From: Bidens hawaiensis
Lineage: Eukaryota > Streptophyta > Magnoliopsida > Asterales > Asteraceae
Direction: 5' to 3'
Length of the DNA: 64,000 nucleotides
Assembly: GCA_021521415.1 (NCBI GenBank)
Contig: JAIQDT010000188.1
Coordinates: 1,612,001-1,676,000, forward strand
Shown in pieces: positions 10,481-22,710 of the stretch. A program made the position numbers and the translations under genes. A model generated the notes under the pieces. The model saw nothing but the letters and a program-made list of their open reading frames with translations, did no database searches and was not told the DNA's origin. Numbering within the stretch: the stretch's first letter is position 1; each line of letters opens with the position of its first letter.

Positions 10481-13400
10481 TGTAACGATTCCGGCAAATT
10501 CAGGTATACCCTAGCCGGTATATACTATTTACGTGTTATTTAATACTGAATATATGAATTATAATGTGTAAATACGAGTATGTATGATTCACGGTACGAA
10601 TTATACTCGATTATACCGTTAATCGTATTGGAAGTACGGTTAACCGATTGACGGTTATTGAAACCCGAATGAATCGGAGATCACATTATAGACGAAATAT
10701 ATAATGTTTAGTGATGTTACGAAGTATTAAAGCTTCGGGATAAGTGAATTAAAGCACAGAAAAGAGTTCTCGATTTAATGGTACTTCGGTACGTTAAACG
10801 AAACCTTTAATACCAAACCAAGCAAGAGGCGATCGATCAAGCCGAAAAAGATGCACAATTACCGACAATATGATGTGTTAAGTCAATAAATGTCATGGTT
10901 TAAGTTTTTAAAGTTTTTAAATCGGTTTTATATAAATTTCATTTTTAAGCCGAAAAACGACCGTTTTAGCCTCGTTTTAAGCCGAATTAAACGTTTAACC
11001 GAAAAACGAACTGAACCAGATTATCCACAACGTTATCCGGATTACACAATCCGAATGTGTGGCCAAGATTGAAGGTGTGGGCCCCACCCCACATCCAATA
11101 TGTTCCGATCGGATGAGGGTAACCCCCTCATCCCTTTCATTTTCTTTTTTTTAAAACCTAATCTCCCAAATTCTCTCCATCCTTCCAACATTCATCCAAC
11201 CTCTCTTCGATTTATACCAAGAAACCGAGGTAAAGACCGGATTATAGTCGTGTTCATCTTCTTTTCTCGAGTCATTTACAAGAAAATGAGGTTTCAAATG
11301 AAAAATGGGTGAAAACCCGAGATGAAACCGATTCTTGCATGATCAAGTGATGTATACAAGCTATACAAGGGATCTTGGTCCAAGAAAGGAGTTAAAAGAG
11401 TCAAAAACGAATTTTTACGGTTAAAATCTTTGTTTTGATGTCTTAACCGAAACCATGAAAGAAATGGCTTGATTGTGGGTATAACTTGCTTGGTGTGGTG
11501 TTATTGTGCTTTTAGGTGTTATATCTAGTTGCTAGCAAAGGCTAGAAAGCAAGATCTTTGCGATCTAAAGCTAGAAACACAAGGTAGTTCGGTTTTTCGT
11601 ATGATTTATATGATTTGGACAGATTGTGATAGACTTAGAGTTGGGTCATGAAATTTCACAGAGATGATCTACACATGAAAATATGAGATATGTGAAAATT
11701 TGGTAATTTTTAGATAAAGGATGAATATTTGGTGAATTTAATGCTCGGTTTTGGCTAAAAATGGTGAAAAATAGCTAAACATCATGAAAAATTCTGGAAA
11801 ATTCCAGATAAGCTTTTCATAACATGTAAAAGTCACACACAAAATGTCAGGTCCATTGGAGAAGTCTAAGTAGGCTTTTCGGTAAAACGAGTTCTAGGGT
11901 TTTCTAGCTCGGTTTTAGTGAAAATGGCATGAAAAATGAGATTTTGATTCTGGAAAAATTACAGGGAACTAGGTGGATGGCAGGGGTCATCCCAGAAAAA
12001 TTTGGGATTTTTCTAAGGTCGTTTGGTATTTTCGACATATTTGGTGTTTAAATGACGTTTAAAAATAGATAAATAAATGTTAAATATAAAAATTAATTCT
12101 GGAAATATTTTTATAAAATTCCTTACTGTCAAAAAGTGGTTTGTGCAAAATTTCAAGATCCTAGACTAAACGGATAATTATTTGTGCTAAAAAGAAACAT
12201 AAAAACAAACTTTTAAAGCTTAAAACGCGTAAACCGGCAAAGTTCGCATAAGCGAGCTGACCGGTGTATAAAAACCTTAAAAATGGACTATTTTCATGAA
12301 ACTAAGTTAATCAAGTAAAAATAAATCATCCGAAAATAATTCGGATGATTTGGGTATTTTTACCCGATTTAACAGTTTTCGGTATATTAAAGACGGAAAC
12401 GGGCCCCGCGGCCAAACGGGGTGTCTAAACCGAGCTCTAATTTCACCACTTTAATTAAAATATCAGTAACAACTATTTTCGGGTCGTGTGTGACCAAACT
12501 CATTTTGAAACATAAAAACGGATAACCGTGCTAGGCACGCAAAACGGGGAAAACATAATAATAATAATTTTGACGGATAAACTCTAAGAGATATCACAAT
12601 CTGAGTCCTGAGAAGTGTCTCTGGGTTAACATTATCCCCGGATCGAGTACAGTACTGGGTTAACAGTGTCCCCAGATGTACCGGTTGACACGGATTTAAT
12701 TTATGGAAATTGTATCGTAACGACTTAGGTATCATATTACAGATTCATGCTCATAGCTGTACACTGTACTACATACTGACTCACGAGAAGGTGAGTTTCA
12801 CGAGCCCCATTTTACTGAACTGCTTTAAATATTTTCCCGGGGCGGAAAGCATGTTTCTATCAAAATGTTTAAGTACATGCTGATCGCATGGAAATGAATG
12901 TATTTATATAATGTTTATTTTACGGGAATCGTACGATAATGTATTAAGATGGTAATTGTCTGAGTTGCTAACAGCGTAAGGCCCGAAACAGTGTTCTGGG
13001 TTAACAGTGTCCCCAGAGGGTATTAAATGTGTTTCTGGGTTAACAGTATCCCCAGAGGTTATTAAATGTGTTTCTGGGTTAACAGTGTCCCCAGAGGTTA
13101 TTAAATGTGTTCCTGGGTTAACAGTGTCCCCAGAGGTTATTGGATGTGTCTTGGATTAACAGAGGTTTCACTTGTGGGCTCAGCATAATTTCATCGCTAA
13201 TATATGATTATTATAATGATTTGTCATCGTTTACTTAAATTAGTGAAACTCACCAACTATTCGTAGTTGACCCGTTTTCTTTACATGCTTTCTAGGTACA
13301 CCCAAATTGGAATGAGTGATACGTGCTTGATGATATGTGCTATTTTGTGGAAGATTAAGGATCTATATTTTGTATTAAATATGTTAATGTACTATCGGTA

Positions 13401-13556
13401 AAACTTATGTGATAACGCCTAGACGGTAACGAAACTCGGAACAATGTAATACGTTTAAATTAATGTAGTGGTGTTTTCTTTATAAACAATGCTGTTGATA
13501 TCAGACGTGTCTGTTGCATCCCGTTTACGTTTCCGCTGCGGTTACGGGGTGTTACA
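10481..13556 (+). repeat. Tekay 5' LTR (3076 bp)
   Basis: TG...CA termini and near-identical to 19648-22705. It holds no recognisable gene; two short ORFs (10890-11072, 11100-11312) recur in the other LTR only because the LTRs are copies. A 39-bp tandem repeat lies at 12996-13151. Confidence 0.93.
12996..13151 (+). repeat. 39-bp tandem repeat in Tekay 5' LTR, 4 units
   Basis: Each unit contains CTGGGTTAACAGTGTCCCCAG-like sequence, that is inverted CTGGG/CCCAG arms. Diverged single units also occur near 12625 and 12655. Confidence 0.85.
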
Positions 13557-13561
13557 GAACT

Positions 13562-13575
13562 TGGTATCAGAGCCA
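13562..13575 (+). other. Primer-binding site, tRNA-iMet (Tekay)
   Basis: TGGTATCAGAGCCA, five bases after the LTR end. Confidence 0.9.
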
Positions 13576-13915
13576 TTGGTTATAAAGAATTAGGATGTCT
13601 TTAAAAGATACCTAAAATATAACCAGTAGCTCAAGTGTTATAGGATCTGAATATCAACTAATAATTTATTGTGACGAGATCTGGATGAACTTGGATGGAC
13701 AAGTGAGTTATTATGGTCCGGAACATAATAACAGACTTGTCTGCACGAGGGAATTCAGGGGAAGTCACGGGGGACTTTAATAGGTAAAATTGGCAACATA
13801 TGTGCAAATATATGATAATATTGTTATGTGGTCAAGTTGTATAAGTAAGTGTATATTAATTTGATTATGGTTTACACTATGAAAAGAACTATATGTTTGA
13901 TTAACTTGTGTGCAG

Positions 13916-14891
13916 GTAAGAATGTCGAGAACTACTAGTTTATCGATGGAGGAGGACCCGGAGGAAGTCAGCTCCGGGAACTCTGGGAGTCTACGCATAT
14001 CATCCAGCTCTGAGCCTAGCGAGGCTAGTCGTAGGAGCTCTAGCCAGTCCTCCCCAGTCAGGATTGCCAGATCCCCCACCCCACCCGCACCACAGGCCAC
14101 CCCTATCCCTCCCGGATTCGGACCCCGCCTCACGGCGCGGATCAGTGTCCCGCATGTTCCACCGACCTCTCCCCCACCCAGACCTGCTACCCGTCGGGGC
14201 GAGTCCTCCCGCTCCCAGCCCGAGCCTGTGACTCCACCTGTGTGGGGTCTCCCTAGGCAGGAAAGGGACGCGGCGGCATGGCTTCGAGTGCTCACCGAGC
14301 AGGTGAATGAGCACTCCGCCGCCTTGACAGTGGGAGTGCAGAGGCGGATGTATCTGGGGGACTGCATACTGGACCACCAGTATGCGATTGCCCAGTTGAA
14401 GAGGGAGTGCTCATACTCCCAGTAGATGATCGGCCGGATGGAGACGCGGATCCGGGGTATGTTGGCCGTGATGGTGGTGTTGGTGGCTGTGTTGGTGGGG
14501 TTGGTATACCACCGTGTTTAGTTGTGTTAGGATGGGAGTAGACAGGGACCGCTTTTTGATACTCTGTGTAAGCAGTTAGTGGTGATGCTAACATAGAGTG
14601 AATCTTGTGTAGTTATAATACAACCACTGGCCCTTAGGGAGTCTCTTTTGGGGTATATCATTATAGATACTTTTGGGTATCATTCAAGCACTGACCCATT
14701 GCGGGTTATGTCGAGATGATGCCGACATAGGCCCTATGTATGAAAACTTAACCTATGTAATGGTGACAGGGAAGTAATGTGAACGGATGTATGTGTAATA
14801 TGTACTAATGTTTATTAATGAATGGAATGTGTGTTGTGTTTTATGATTAGAATTTGTATTAATTACATGTATTTTTCTGAATATTGTGTAG
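13916..14891 (+). other. Candidate leader intron of the Tekay element
   Basis: CAG|GTAAGA at 13913-13921 is a near-perfect plant 5' splice site; GTGTAG|AATGG at 14886-14896 is a fair 3' site with T-rich sequence and a TTAAT branch-like motif about 30 nt upstream. Splicing would remove the extra ORF and leave the gag ATG one base into the next exon. This is inference; RNA data are needed. Confidence 0.4.
13922..14425 (+). CDS. Extra ORF upstream of Tekay gag (unknown function)
   Basis: The ORF starts MSRTTSLSMEEDPEE (ATG 13922) and encodes 167 residues. It is rich in Ser, Pro, Arg and Glu in the first 110 residues (likely disordered), then a more helical part (AAAWLRVLTEQVNEHSAALT) ending ECSYSQ and an amber TAG at 14423-14425. 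The same frame stays open for 31 more codons to a TAG at 14519-14521. That extension starts MIGRMETRIRGM and continues with LAVMVVLVAVLVGLVY, a good transmembrane helix, then a short basic tail. Read through, or before a point mutation, the product would be a tail-anchored protein. GC-rich codon use differs from the AT-rich flanks. I do not recognise a family. Confidence 0.5.
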   Translation: MSRTTSLSMEEDPEEVSSGNSGSLRISSSSEPSEASRRSSSQSSPVRIARSPTPPAPQATPIPPGFGPRLTARISVPHVPPTSPPPRPATRRGESSRSQPEPVTPPVWGLPRQERDAAAWLRVLTEQVNEHSAALTVGVQRRMYLGDCILDHQYAIAQLKRECSYSQ

Positions 14892-14892
14892 A

Positions 14893-15755
14893 ATGGCACC
14901 AAAACGATCAGCTCAAATGTCGGAAGTGGATGTGAGTCGTTTGATTGCTCAACAGTTGGAGGCGGCGATACCGGATATAGTATCGCGCATCGCCGCCAGT
15001 ATTAACAATTCGACCAATCCAACCCCTCCGAGCAATCAAACGACCACCAATAATGACGGGGAACAAAATGCTAATCCTCCACAGAACGATAACACGATTC
15101 CGAGTAATGACGCACCGCCTAGGGTGGTCGTTACAGACAGTAATGGCCCTATACCAACTGTAGAGACGAACCGTACTGAACAGATTCCTGCATCCAGGGG
15201 ATGTTCGATCAAAGACTTTATGTTGTGCAAACCCCTAGAGTTTAGCGGGTCTGAAGGACCAAATGGGTTGGTTAAGTGGATCGAGAAAATAGAGTCCGTT
15301 GTGAATATCAGCAACTGCCCCGAGGATTGTGTTGTTAAGTATGCTACCTGCACATTCACGGACCATGCCTTGACATGGTGGAACACGATAGTGCAGACTC
15401 GGGGTCAGGCGGCGACAAACCGCATGACCTGGACAGAGCTCAAGGCTCTTGTACTGGAACATTTCTGCCCGAAAAACTAATTGCAGAAATTAGAAAATGA
15501 ATTGTGGAACCTGGAGATGCAGGGGGCGGACCACTTGGGGTTATATGAACCGGTTTAATGAGCTGTCGCGATTAGTACCGTGGTTGGTCACCCCAGAGTC
15601 GAAGAGGGTGGAGCGTTATATTTGGGGACTAACTCCAGTAGTAAGGAGTATAGTTAACGCGGGGGGGGGGGGGGACCAGACGTTTGAGGGTGCGGTGACG
15701 CAGGCTGGTATCGTCACTCGTCACATATGATTTCGTAAGGAGCGGGTCACTGAAG
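14893..15755 (+). pseudogene. Tekay gag, capsid part, broken
   Basis: Begins MAPKRSAQMSEVD (ATG 14893). Residues about 105-195 carry the Retrotrans_gag signature (EFSGSEGP..LVKWIEKIE, TWWNTIV, MTWTELKALVLEHFCP). It stops at TAA 15478-15480 where related proteins continue, then a frame change leads to RFNELSRLVP and VTPESKRVERYIWGL (about 15545-15645). A run of 14 G (15661-15674) follows and the frame ends at 15730. So at least one nonsense change and two frame changes separate capsid from the zinc-knuckle part. Confidence 0.85.
15661..15674 (+). repeat. G14 homopolymer in gag
   Basis: Fourteen consecutive G inside the gag coding region, a likely slippage or assembly-error site. Confidence 0.95.
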
Positions 15756-16748
15756 GTGGCAGGAGAATCCGCTGGAGGAAAACGGGGTACACACGACCAT
15801 AGGATCCAGGAAAAGCAGCAAAATAAACGTGCTAGGCCCACTGCCCAGAACTACGCCATGACTAGTTCGGGCGGAAGGCAGGAACCGCAGACAAGAACGT
15901 TTCCCAGGTGTGGGAAATGCGGTTACCAACATGGTGGCGAGTGCAGGGTGGTAGTGTGCCATCGGTGTGGCAGGGAAGGGCACTCCGCACCGAGATGTAG
16001 GACAAACCTGAACAACCTGAACCGACAACCGCAACCTATCCGTGCGCAGCCATTTAAGACCCAACCAGCCCGACAGCAAAACCCGCAAGGAAACCAAATG
16101 GTGACCACCAGCCGTGCTTGCTATGAATGCGGCAGCACGGATCACTTCAAAAGACACTGTCCGAAACTGAACCAGGGAGGAAACGGGAGGCAAACCACGG
16201 GTCAGGCATCGTCGTCCAATCCGGCGAGAGGCCGAGCATTCGTGATGGGGACGAGCGAAGCACGCCAGGACCCCAGCGTAGTGACAGGTACATTCCTCGT
16301 CTCTGACCATTACGCTTCTGTATTATTTGATACGGGTGCCGACAGAAGTTTTGTCTCCATTAAATTCCTGTCGATAGCAAACCTTCCAATTGGTGAGACC
16401 ATAGAACCTTATACCGTAGAAGTCGCTAACGGTAAAACCATGATAGTTAATCGAATAGTTCGGAATTGCCCTTTTATTCTGAACGATCAATCCCTTCCGA
16501 TTGACTTGTTACCGGTAGAATTGGGTAGTTTTGACGTGATAGTGGGAATGGATTGGTTAGCACGTAACAAAGTAGAAATAAACTGTGAAAAGAAAATCGT
16601 CAAGATCCGGGTGTCGGATGACGAAGAGGTATTAGTGCAAGGAGAAAATTCAAGCACCATGATACCATTTATATCCCACCTCAAGGTGTTAAAATATATA
16701 CGAGGGATGCGTGGCGTATCTAACGAGCTTGACGGCCACAGATTCTGA
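15756..16748 (+). pseudogene. Tekay nucleocapsid zinc knuckles and protease
   Basis: Open frame with Cys/His-rich sequence near 15905-16000 (two CxxC-type clusters) and a classic CCHC knuckle CYECGSTDHFKRHC at about 16120-16161, then the aspartic protease active site LFDTGADRSFVS at about 16326 and the flap-like VGMDWLARN at about 16543. The frame ends at 16748, but homology moves to the overlapping +1-shifted frame near 16705, so a small indel there separates protease from RT in this copy. The protease matures Gag and Pol. Confidence 0.85.
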
Positions 16749-19710
16749 GGAGAAACGAGTGGATGACATTCCAGTGGTGCGCGAATTTCCACAAGTTTTC
16801 CCAGAAGAACTTCCTGGATTACCGCCAACCCGACAGGTCGAATTCAGAATCGACTTATTACCTCAAGCTGGCCCTGTTGCTAAGGCGCCCTACCGACTTG
16901 CACCATCTGAGATGCAAGAACTATCCAATCAGTTGCAAGAATTGTTGGATAAAGGATTTATACGTCCTAGTTATTCCCCGTGGGGTGCACCGGTACTATT
17001 CGTGAAAAAGAAGGACGGAAGTTTTAGAATGTGCATTGATTACAGGGAGTTGAACAAGTTGACAATCAAAAATAGGTATCCTCTTCCCCGAATTGATGAC
17101 CTGTTCGACCAACTGCAAGGTGCGAGCTACTTCTCAAAAATAGATCTTAGATCGGGATACCATCAGGTTAGAATTCAGGAGGAGGATATCCCAAAAACCG
17201 CATTCCGGACTCGCTACGGCCATTACGAGTTCTTAGTTATGCCTTTTGGGCTAACAAATGCGCCAGCAGTGTTCATGGATCTCATGAATCGAGTCTGTAA
17301 ACCCTATCTCGACAAATTCGTCATCGTATTTATTGACGATATTTTGATATACTCGAAGAGTAAAGAAGAGCACGAGCAACACTTAAGATTAATTTTAGAA
17401 CTTCTTAATCAGGAGAAGTTATGTGCAAAATTCTCCAAGTGTAACTTCTGGTTACAAGAGGTGCAATTCCTCGGTCACGTTATAAACCATCAAGGAATAC
17501 ACGTTGATCCGAGTAAAGTTGAAGCAGTTAAGAATTGGCAAGCGCCTAAATCGCCAAAGGAAATCCGCCAATTCTTAGGCTTAGCTGGATACTATCGTCG
17601 ATTTATAGAGAACTTTTCCAGCATCGCCCAACCTTTAACCCTTCTGACTCAAAAGGATCGAAAGTATGAATGGGGAGAAGAGCAGGAAACGGCGTTTCAA
17701 ACGCTAAAACAAAGATTGTGCCAAGCGCCGATCTTAAGTCTCCCCGACGGAAACGATGGTTTTGTCGTGTATTGTGACGCATCCCATAGAGGGTTAGGAT
17801 GCGTGTTGATGCAGAATAATAAGGTTATAGCCTATGCTTCTCGACAATTAAAAGTACACGAGAAAAATTACACTACTCATGACTTAGAAATGGGAGCGGT
17901 TATCTTCGCACTTAAAATCTGGAGACATTATCTCTACGGTACAAAGTGCACCATCTTCACCGATCATAAAAGTTTGCAACACATATTCGATCAGAAAGAA
18001 CTGAATATGAGGCAACGAAGATGGGTCGAGTTATTAAGCGACTGTGACTGTGATATCCGTTATCACCCCGGCAAGGCTAACGTCGTAGCCGATGCCTTGA
18101 GTAGGAAGGATCTGGTTAAGCCATTGCGAGTGCGAGCGCTGGGGATGATAGTCCAGTCGAACCTTTCGGACCTGGTTCGAGTCGCTCAACGCGAGGCGTT
18201 GAAAGAGGAACAATTGGAAAAAGAGGGACTTTACGGTAACGAGAAGAATTTCGATCAGCGCGTGAACGAAATGCTCTATTTCAAGAATCGGATTTGGATC
18301 CCGACCCTCCATGACCTTCGTGAATTGATCATGGACGAAGCGCATAAATCGAAATATTCCATACATCCGGGATCGGATAAGATGTACAAGGATGTGAAGG
18401 AATTCTACTGGTGGCCGGGTATGAAAAAGGATATAGCCACGTACGTCGGTAAGTGTACGACTTGTGCGAGGGTTAAGGCGGAGCACCAGAAACCCTCGGG
18501 GATGTTACAACAACCGGAAATTCCCGAATGGAAATGGGAGCAAATCACGATGGATTTTGTGACACATCTCCCTAAGACGTCCCGTGGACACGATGCAATC
18601 TGGGTAATCGTGGATCGATTAACCAAGTCGGCACATTTTATTCCGATTAAAAATAATTATAACACCGAGAGACTTGCGCAGATTTATATAAATGAAATTG
18701 TGTCTCGTCATGGGATACCCATCTTAATCATCTCCGATCGAGATAGCCATTTCACCTCCAATCTTTGGCAAGCTGTACAAGAAGCGCTGGGAACGCGTAT
18801 TGATCTAAGCACAGCTTACCACCCTCAGACCGACGGTCAGTCTGAGAGGACCATCCAAACACTGGAGGATTTGCTTCGTGCATGCGTACTGGATTTTAAG
18901 GGAAATTGGGATCAACATCTCCCAGTCGTTGAATTTTCCTATAATAACAGTTACCATAGCAGTATAAAGGCAGCACCTTACGAAGCATTGTATGGACGGA
19001 AGTGCCGATCACCACTCTGCTGGACTGAAGTGGGCGACACACAGGTTATTAGATCAGATCTGGTCCAGGAAACGACCAGCAAAATCCTTGAAATTAAGGA
19101 CAATCTGAAGGCCGCACGGGATCGGCAGAAGAGTTATGCCGATACCCGTAGAAAACCGTTATCATTTGAGAAATGTGATAAAGTGTATTTGAAAGTATCA
19201 CCTTGGAAAGGAGTAGTCAGATTTGGAAAGGCGGGGAAGTTAGCCCCTAGATACATTGGACCATTCGACATTACTGCAAAAATCGGTCCTGTAGCATACC
19301 GATTAGAACTGCCTGATGAACTGAGTGCAGTTCACAATGTGTTTCACGTGTCGAACTTGAAAAGGTGTCTGTCGGATGAGACATCGGTGTTACCCTTAGA
19401 GGGTGTCCAAATAAGTGATAAGCTTAATTTCGTAGAGGAACCCATAGAAATAGTGGACGGGAAAATCAAGCAACTTAGACACAATAAGATCTCGTTGGTC
19501 AAAGTTAGATGGAACTCGCAACGAGGCCCAGAATATACATGGGAACGAAAGGACGAATTTCGGAAGAAATACCCCCACCTATTTCCTCAAAAGGAAGTAG
19601 TTGACGCGAAAAATTTCGAGGACGAAATTTTTGTAACGGGGGGAGAATGTAACGATTCCGGCAAATTCAGGTATACCCTAGCCGGTATATACTATTTACG
19701 TGTTATTTAA
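16711..19710 (+). CDS. Tekay pol: RT, RNase H, integrase, chromodomain-like end
   Basis: About 1000 codons without a stop. RT spans roughly residues 60-270, with the catalytic block [14 protein letters not shown] near 17320-17360. RNase H starts at [15 protein letters not shown] (17766) and includes [10 protein letters not shown]. Integrase has the HHCC zinc module (H-H near 18365, CTTC near 18460) and the D,D,E core: MDFVTHLP (18550), SDRDSHF (18737) and GQSERTIQ (18834). The C-terminus (19430-19590) has [16 protein letters not shown] and [14 protein letters not shown], a chromodomain-like fold thought to guide insertion to heterochromatin. The stop lies 63 bp inside the 3' LTR, so the LTR start is coding. 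The listed start is the first ATG, not a proven initiation site; pol is normally made as a fusion. Confidence 0.9.
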   Translation: MAYLTSLTATDSEEKRVDDIPVVREFPQVFPEELPGLPPTRQVEFRIDLLPQAGPVAKAPYRLAPSEMQELSNQLQELLDKGFIRPSYSPWGAPVLFVKKKDGSFRMCIDYRELNKLTIKNRYPLPRIDDLFDQLQGASYFSKIDLRSGYHQVRIQEEDIPKTAFRTRYGHYEFLVMPFGLTNAPAVFMDLMNRVCKPYLDKFVIVFIDDILIYSKSKEEHEQHLRLILELLNQEKLCAKFSKCNFWLQEVQFLGHVINHQGIHVDPSKVEAVKNWQAPKSPKEIRQFLGLAGYYRRFIENFSSIAQPLTLLTQKDRKYEWGEEQETAFQTLKQRLCQAPILSLPDGNDGFVVYCDASHRGLGCVLMQNNKVIAYASRQLKVHEKNYTTHDLEMGAVIFALKIWRHYLYGTKCTIFTDHKSLQHIFDQKELNMRQRRWVELLSDCDCDIRYHPGKANVVADALSRKDLVKPLRVRALGMIVQSNLSDLVRVAQREALKEEQLEKEGLYGNEKNFDQRVNEMLYFKNRIWIPTLHDLRELIMDEAHKSKYSIHPGSDKMYKDVKEFYWWPGMKKDIATYVGKCTTCARVKAEHQKPSGMLQQPEIPEWKWEQITMDFVTHLPKTSRGHDAIWVIVDRLTKSAHFIPIKNNYNTERLAQIYINEIVSRHGIPILIISDRDSHFTSNLWQAVQEALGTRIDLSTAYHPQTDGQSERTIQTLEDLLRACVLDFKGNWDQHLPVVEFSYNNSYHSSIKAAPYEALYGRKCRSPLCWTEVGDTQVIRSDLVQETTSKILEIKDNLKAARDRQKSYADTRRKPLSFEKCDKVYLKVSPWKGVVRFGKAGKLAPRYIGPFDITAKIGPVAYRLELPDELSAVHNVFHVSNLKRCLSDETSVLPLEGVQISDKLNFVEEPIEIVDGKIKQLRHNKISLVKVRWNSQRGPEYTWERKDEFRKKYPHLFPQKEVVDAKNFEDEIFVTGGECNDSGKFRYTLAGIYYLRVI
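19638..19647 (+). other. Polypurine tract (Tekay)
   Basis: GGGGGGAGAA directly before the 3' LTR TG at 19648; start site for plus-strand DNA synthesis. It is also translated as part of pol. Confidence 0.85.
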
Positions 19711-22705
19711 TACTGAACATATGAATTATAATGTGTAAATACGAGTATGTATGATTCACGGTACGAATTATACTCGATTATACCGTTAATCGTATTGGAA
19801 GTACGGTTAACCGATTGACGGTTATTGAAACCCAAATGAATCGGAGATCACATTATAGACGAAATATATAATGTTTAGTGATGTTACGAAGTATTAAAGC
19901 TTCGGGATAAGTGAATTAAAGCACAGAAAAGAGTTCTCGATTTAATGGTACGTCGGTACGTTAAACGAAACCTTTAATACCAAACCAAGCAAGAGGCGAT
20001 CGATCAAGCCGAAAAAGATGCACAATTACCGACAATATGATGTGTTAAGTCAATAAATGTCATGGTTTAAGTTTTTAAAGTTTTTAAATCGGTTTTATAT
20101 AAATTTCATTTTTAAGCCGAAAAACGACCGTTTTAGCCTCGTTTTAAGCCGAATTAAACGTTTAACCGAAAAACGAACTGAACCAGATTATCCACAACGT
20201 TATCCGGATTACACAATCCGAATGTGTGGCCAAGATTGAAGGTGTGGGCCCCACCCCACATCCAATATGTTCCGATCGGATGAGGGTAACCCCCTCATCC
20301 CTTTCATTTTCTTTTTTCTAAAACCTAATCTCCCAAATTCTCTCCATCCTTCCAACATTCATCCAACCTCTCTTCGATTTATACCAAGAAACCGAGGTAA
20401 AGACCGGATTATAGTCGTGTTCATCTTCTTTTCTCGAGTCATTTACAAGAAAATGAGGTTTCAAATGAAAAATGGGTGAAAACCCGAGATGAAACCGATT
20501 CTTGCATGATCAAGTGATGTATACAAGTTATACAAGGGATCTTGGTCCAAGAAAGGAGTTAAAAGAGTCAAAAACGAATTTTTACGATTAAAATCTTTGT
20601 TTTGATGTCTTAACCGAAACCATGAAAGAAATGGCTTGATTGTGGGTATAACTTGCTTGGTGTGGTGTTATTGTGCTTGTAGGTGTTATATCTAGTTGCT
20701 AGCAAAGGCTAGAAAGCAAGATCTTTGAGATCTAAAGCTAGAAACACAAGGTAGTTCGGTTTTTCGTATGATTTATATGATTTGGACAGATTGTGATAGA
20801 CTTAGATTTGGGTCATGAAATTTCACAGAGATGATCTACACATGAAAATATGAGATCTGTGAAAATTTGATAATTTTTGGATAAAGGATGAATATTTGGT
20901 GAATTTAATGCTCGGTTTTGGCTAAAAATGGTGAAAAATAGCTAAACATCATGAAAAATTCTGGAATATTCCAGATAAGCTTTTCATAACATGTAAAAGT
21001 CACACACAAAATTTCAGGTCCATTGGAGAAGTCTAAGTAGGCTTTTCGGTAAAACGAGTTCTAGGGTTTTCTAGCTCGGTTTTAGTGAAAATGGCATGAA
21101 AAATGAGATTTTGGTTCTGGAAAACTTACAGGGAACTATGTGGATGGCAGGGGTCATTCCAGAAAAATTTGGGATTTTTCTAAGGTCGTTTGGTATTTTC
21201 GACATATTTGGTGTTTAAACGACGTTTAAAAATAGATAAATAAATGTTAAATATAAAAATTAATTCTGGAAATATTTTTATAAAATTCCTTACTGTCAAA
21301 AAGTGGTTTGTGCAAAATTTCAAGATCCTAGACTAAACGGATAATTATTTGTGCTAAAAAGAAACATAAAAACAAACTTTTAAAGCTTAAAACGCGTAAA
21401 CCGGCAAAGTTCGCCTAAGCGAGCTGACCGGTGTATAAAAACCTTAAAAATGGACTATTTTCATGAAACTAAGTTAATCAAGTAAAAATAAATCATCCGA
21501 AAATAATTCGGATGATTTGGGTATTTTTACCCGATTTAACAGTTTCCGGTGTATTAAAGACGGAAACGGGGTGTCTAAACCGAGCTCTAATTTCACCACT
21601 TTAATTAAAATATCAGTAACAACTATTTTCGGGTCGTGTGTGACCAAACTCATTTTGAAACATAAAAACGGATAACCGTGCTAGGCACGCAAAACGGGGA
21701 AAACATAATAATAATAATTTTGACGGATAAACTCTAAGAGATATCACAATCTGAGTCCGAGAAGTGTCTCTGGGTTAACATTGTCCCCGGATCGAGTACA
21801 GTACTGGGTTAACAGTGTCCCCAGATGTACCGGTTGACATGGATTTAATTTATGGAAATTGTATAGTAACGACTTAGGTATCATATTACAGATTCAGGCT
21901 CATAGCTGTACACTGTACTACATACTGACTCACGAGAAGGTAAGTTTCACGAGCCCCTTTTTACTGAACTGCTTTAAATATTTTCCCGGGGCGGAAAGCA
22001 TGTTTCTATCAAAATGTTTAAGTACATGCTGAACGCATGGAAATGAATGTATTTATATAATGTTTATTGTACGGGAATCGTACGATAATGTATTAAGATG
22101 GTAATTGTCTGAGTTGTTAACAGCGTAAGGCCCGAAACAGTGTTCTGGGTTAACAGTGTCCCCAGAGGGTATTAAATGTGTTTCTGGGTTAACAGTGTCC
22201 CCAGAGGTTATTAAATGTGTTTCTGGGTTAACAGTGTCCCCAGAGGTTATTAAATGTGTTCCTGGGTTAACAGTGTCCCTAGAGGTTATTGGATGTGTCT
22301 TGGGTTAACAGAGGTTTCACTTGTGGGCTCAGCATAATTTCATCGCTAATATATGATTATTATAATGATTTGTCATCGTTTACTTAAATTAGTGAAACTC
22401 ACCAACTATTCGTAGTTAACCCGTTTTCTTTACATGCTTTCTAGGTACACCCAAATTGGAATGAGTGATACGTGCTTGATGATATGTGCTATTTTGTGGA
22501 AGATTAAGGATCTATATTTTGTATTAAATATGTTAATGTACTATCGGTAAAACTTATGTGATAACGCCTAGACGGTAACGAAACACGGAACAATGTAATA
22601 CGTTTAAATTAATGTAGTGGTGTTTTCTTTATAAACAATGTTGTTGATATCAGACGTGTCTGTTGCATCCCGTTTACGTTTCCGCTGCGGTTACGGGGTG
22701 TTACA
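19648..22705 (+). repeat. Tekay 3' LTR (3058 bp)
   Basis: Near-identical to 10481-13556; lacks 17 bp present near 12400 in the 5' copy. The same four-unit 39-bp repeat is at 22145-22300. Confidence 0.93.
22145..22300 (+). repeat. 39-bp tandem repeat in Tekay 3' LTR, 4 units
   Basis: Equivalent of 12996-13151, same copy number, CTGGG/CCCAG arms. Confidence 0.85.
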
Positions 22706-22710
22706 TTACG

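Larger units (their letters stand above)
10481..22705 (+). mobile_element. Complete Ty3/gypsy element, Tekay/Del-like (chromovirus)
   Basis: 12.2 kb with two about 3.06-kb LTRs starting TGTAACG and ending TTACA, flanked by the 5-bp duplication TTACG (10476-10480 and 22706-22710). The internal region has a PBS, an extra ORF, gag, protease, RT, RNase H, integrase and a chromodomain-like C-terminus, then a polypurine tract. Order and chromodomain put it among the chromoviruses; long LTRs fit Tekay/Del. The LTRs differ by only scattered bases and a 17-bp indel near 12400, so insertion is fairly recent. Confidence 0.93.

Noticed and set aside
10890..11312. Two short ORFs repeated identically at 20057-20479
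   Set aside because: The repetition is explained by the LTR pair; no coding features, Lys/Phe/Asn-rich AT sequence.
13562..13575. tRNA-like matches at the primer-binding sites
   Set aside because: Only 12-18 nt complementary to tRNA 3' ends; no tRNA gene structure.
13777..14594. Several 100-200-codon minus-strand ORFs opposite the Tekay pre-gag ORF
   Set aside because: GC-rich antisense frames with Pro/Arg/Gly-heavy composition; they overlap each other and have no domain or leader of their own.
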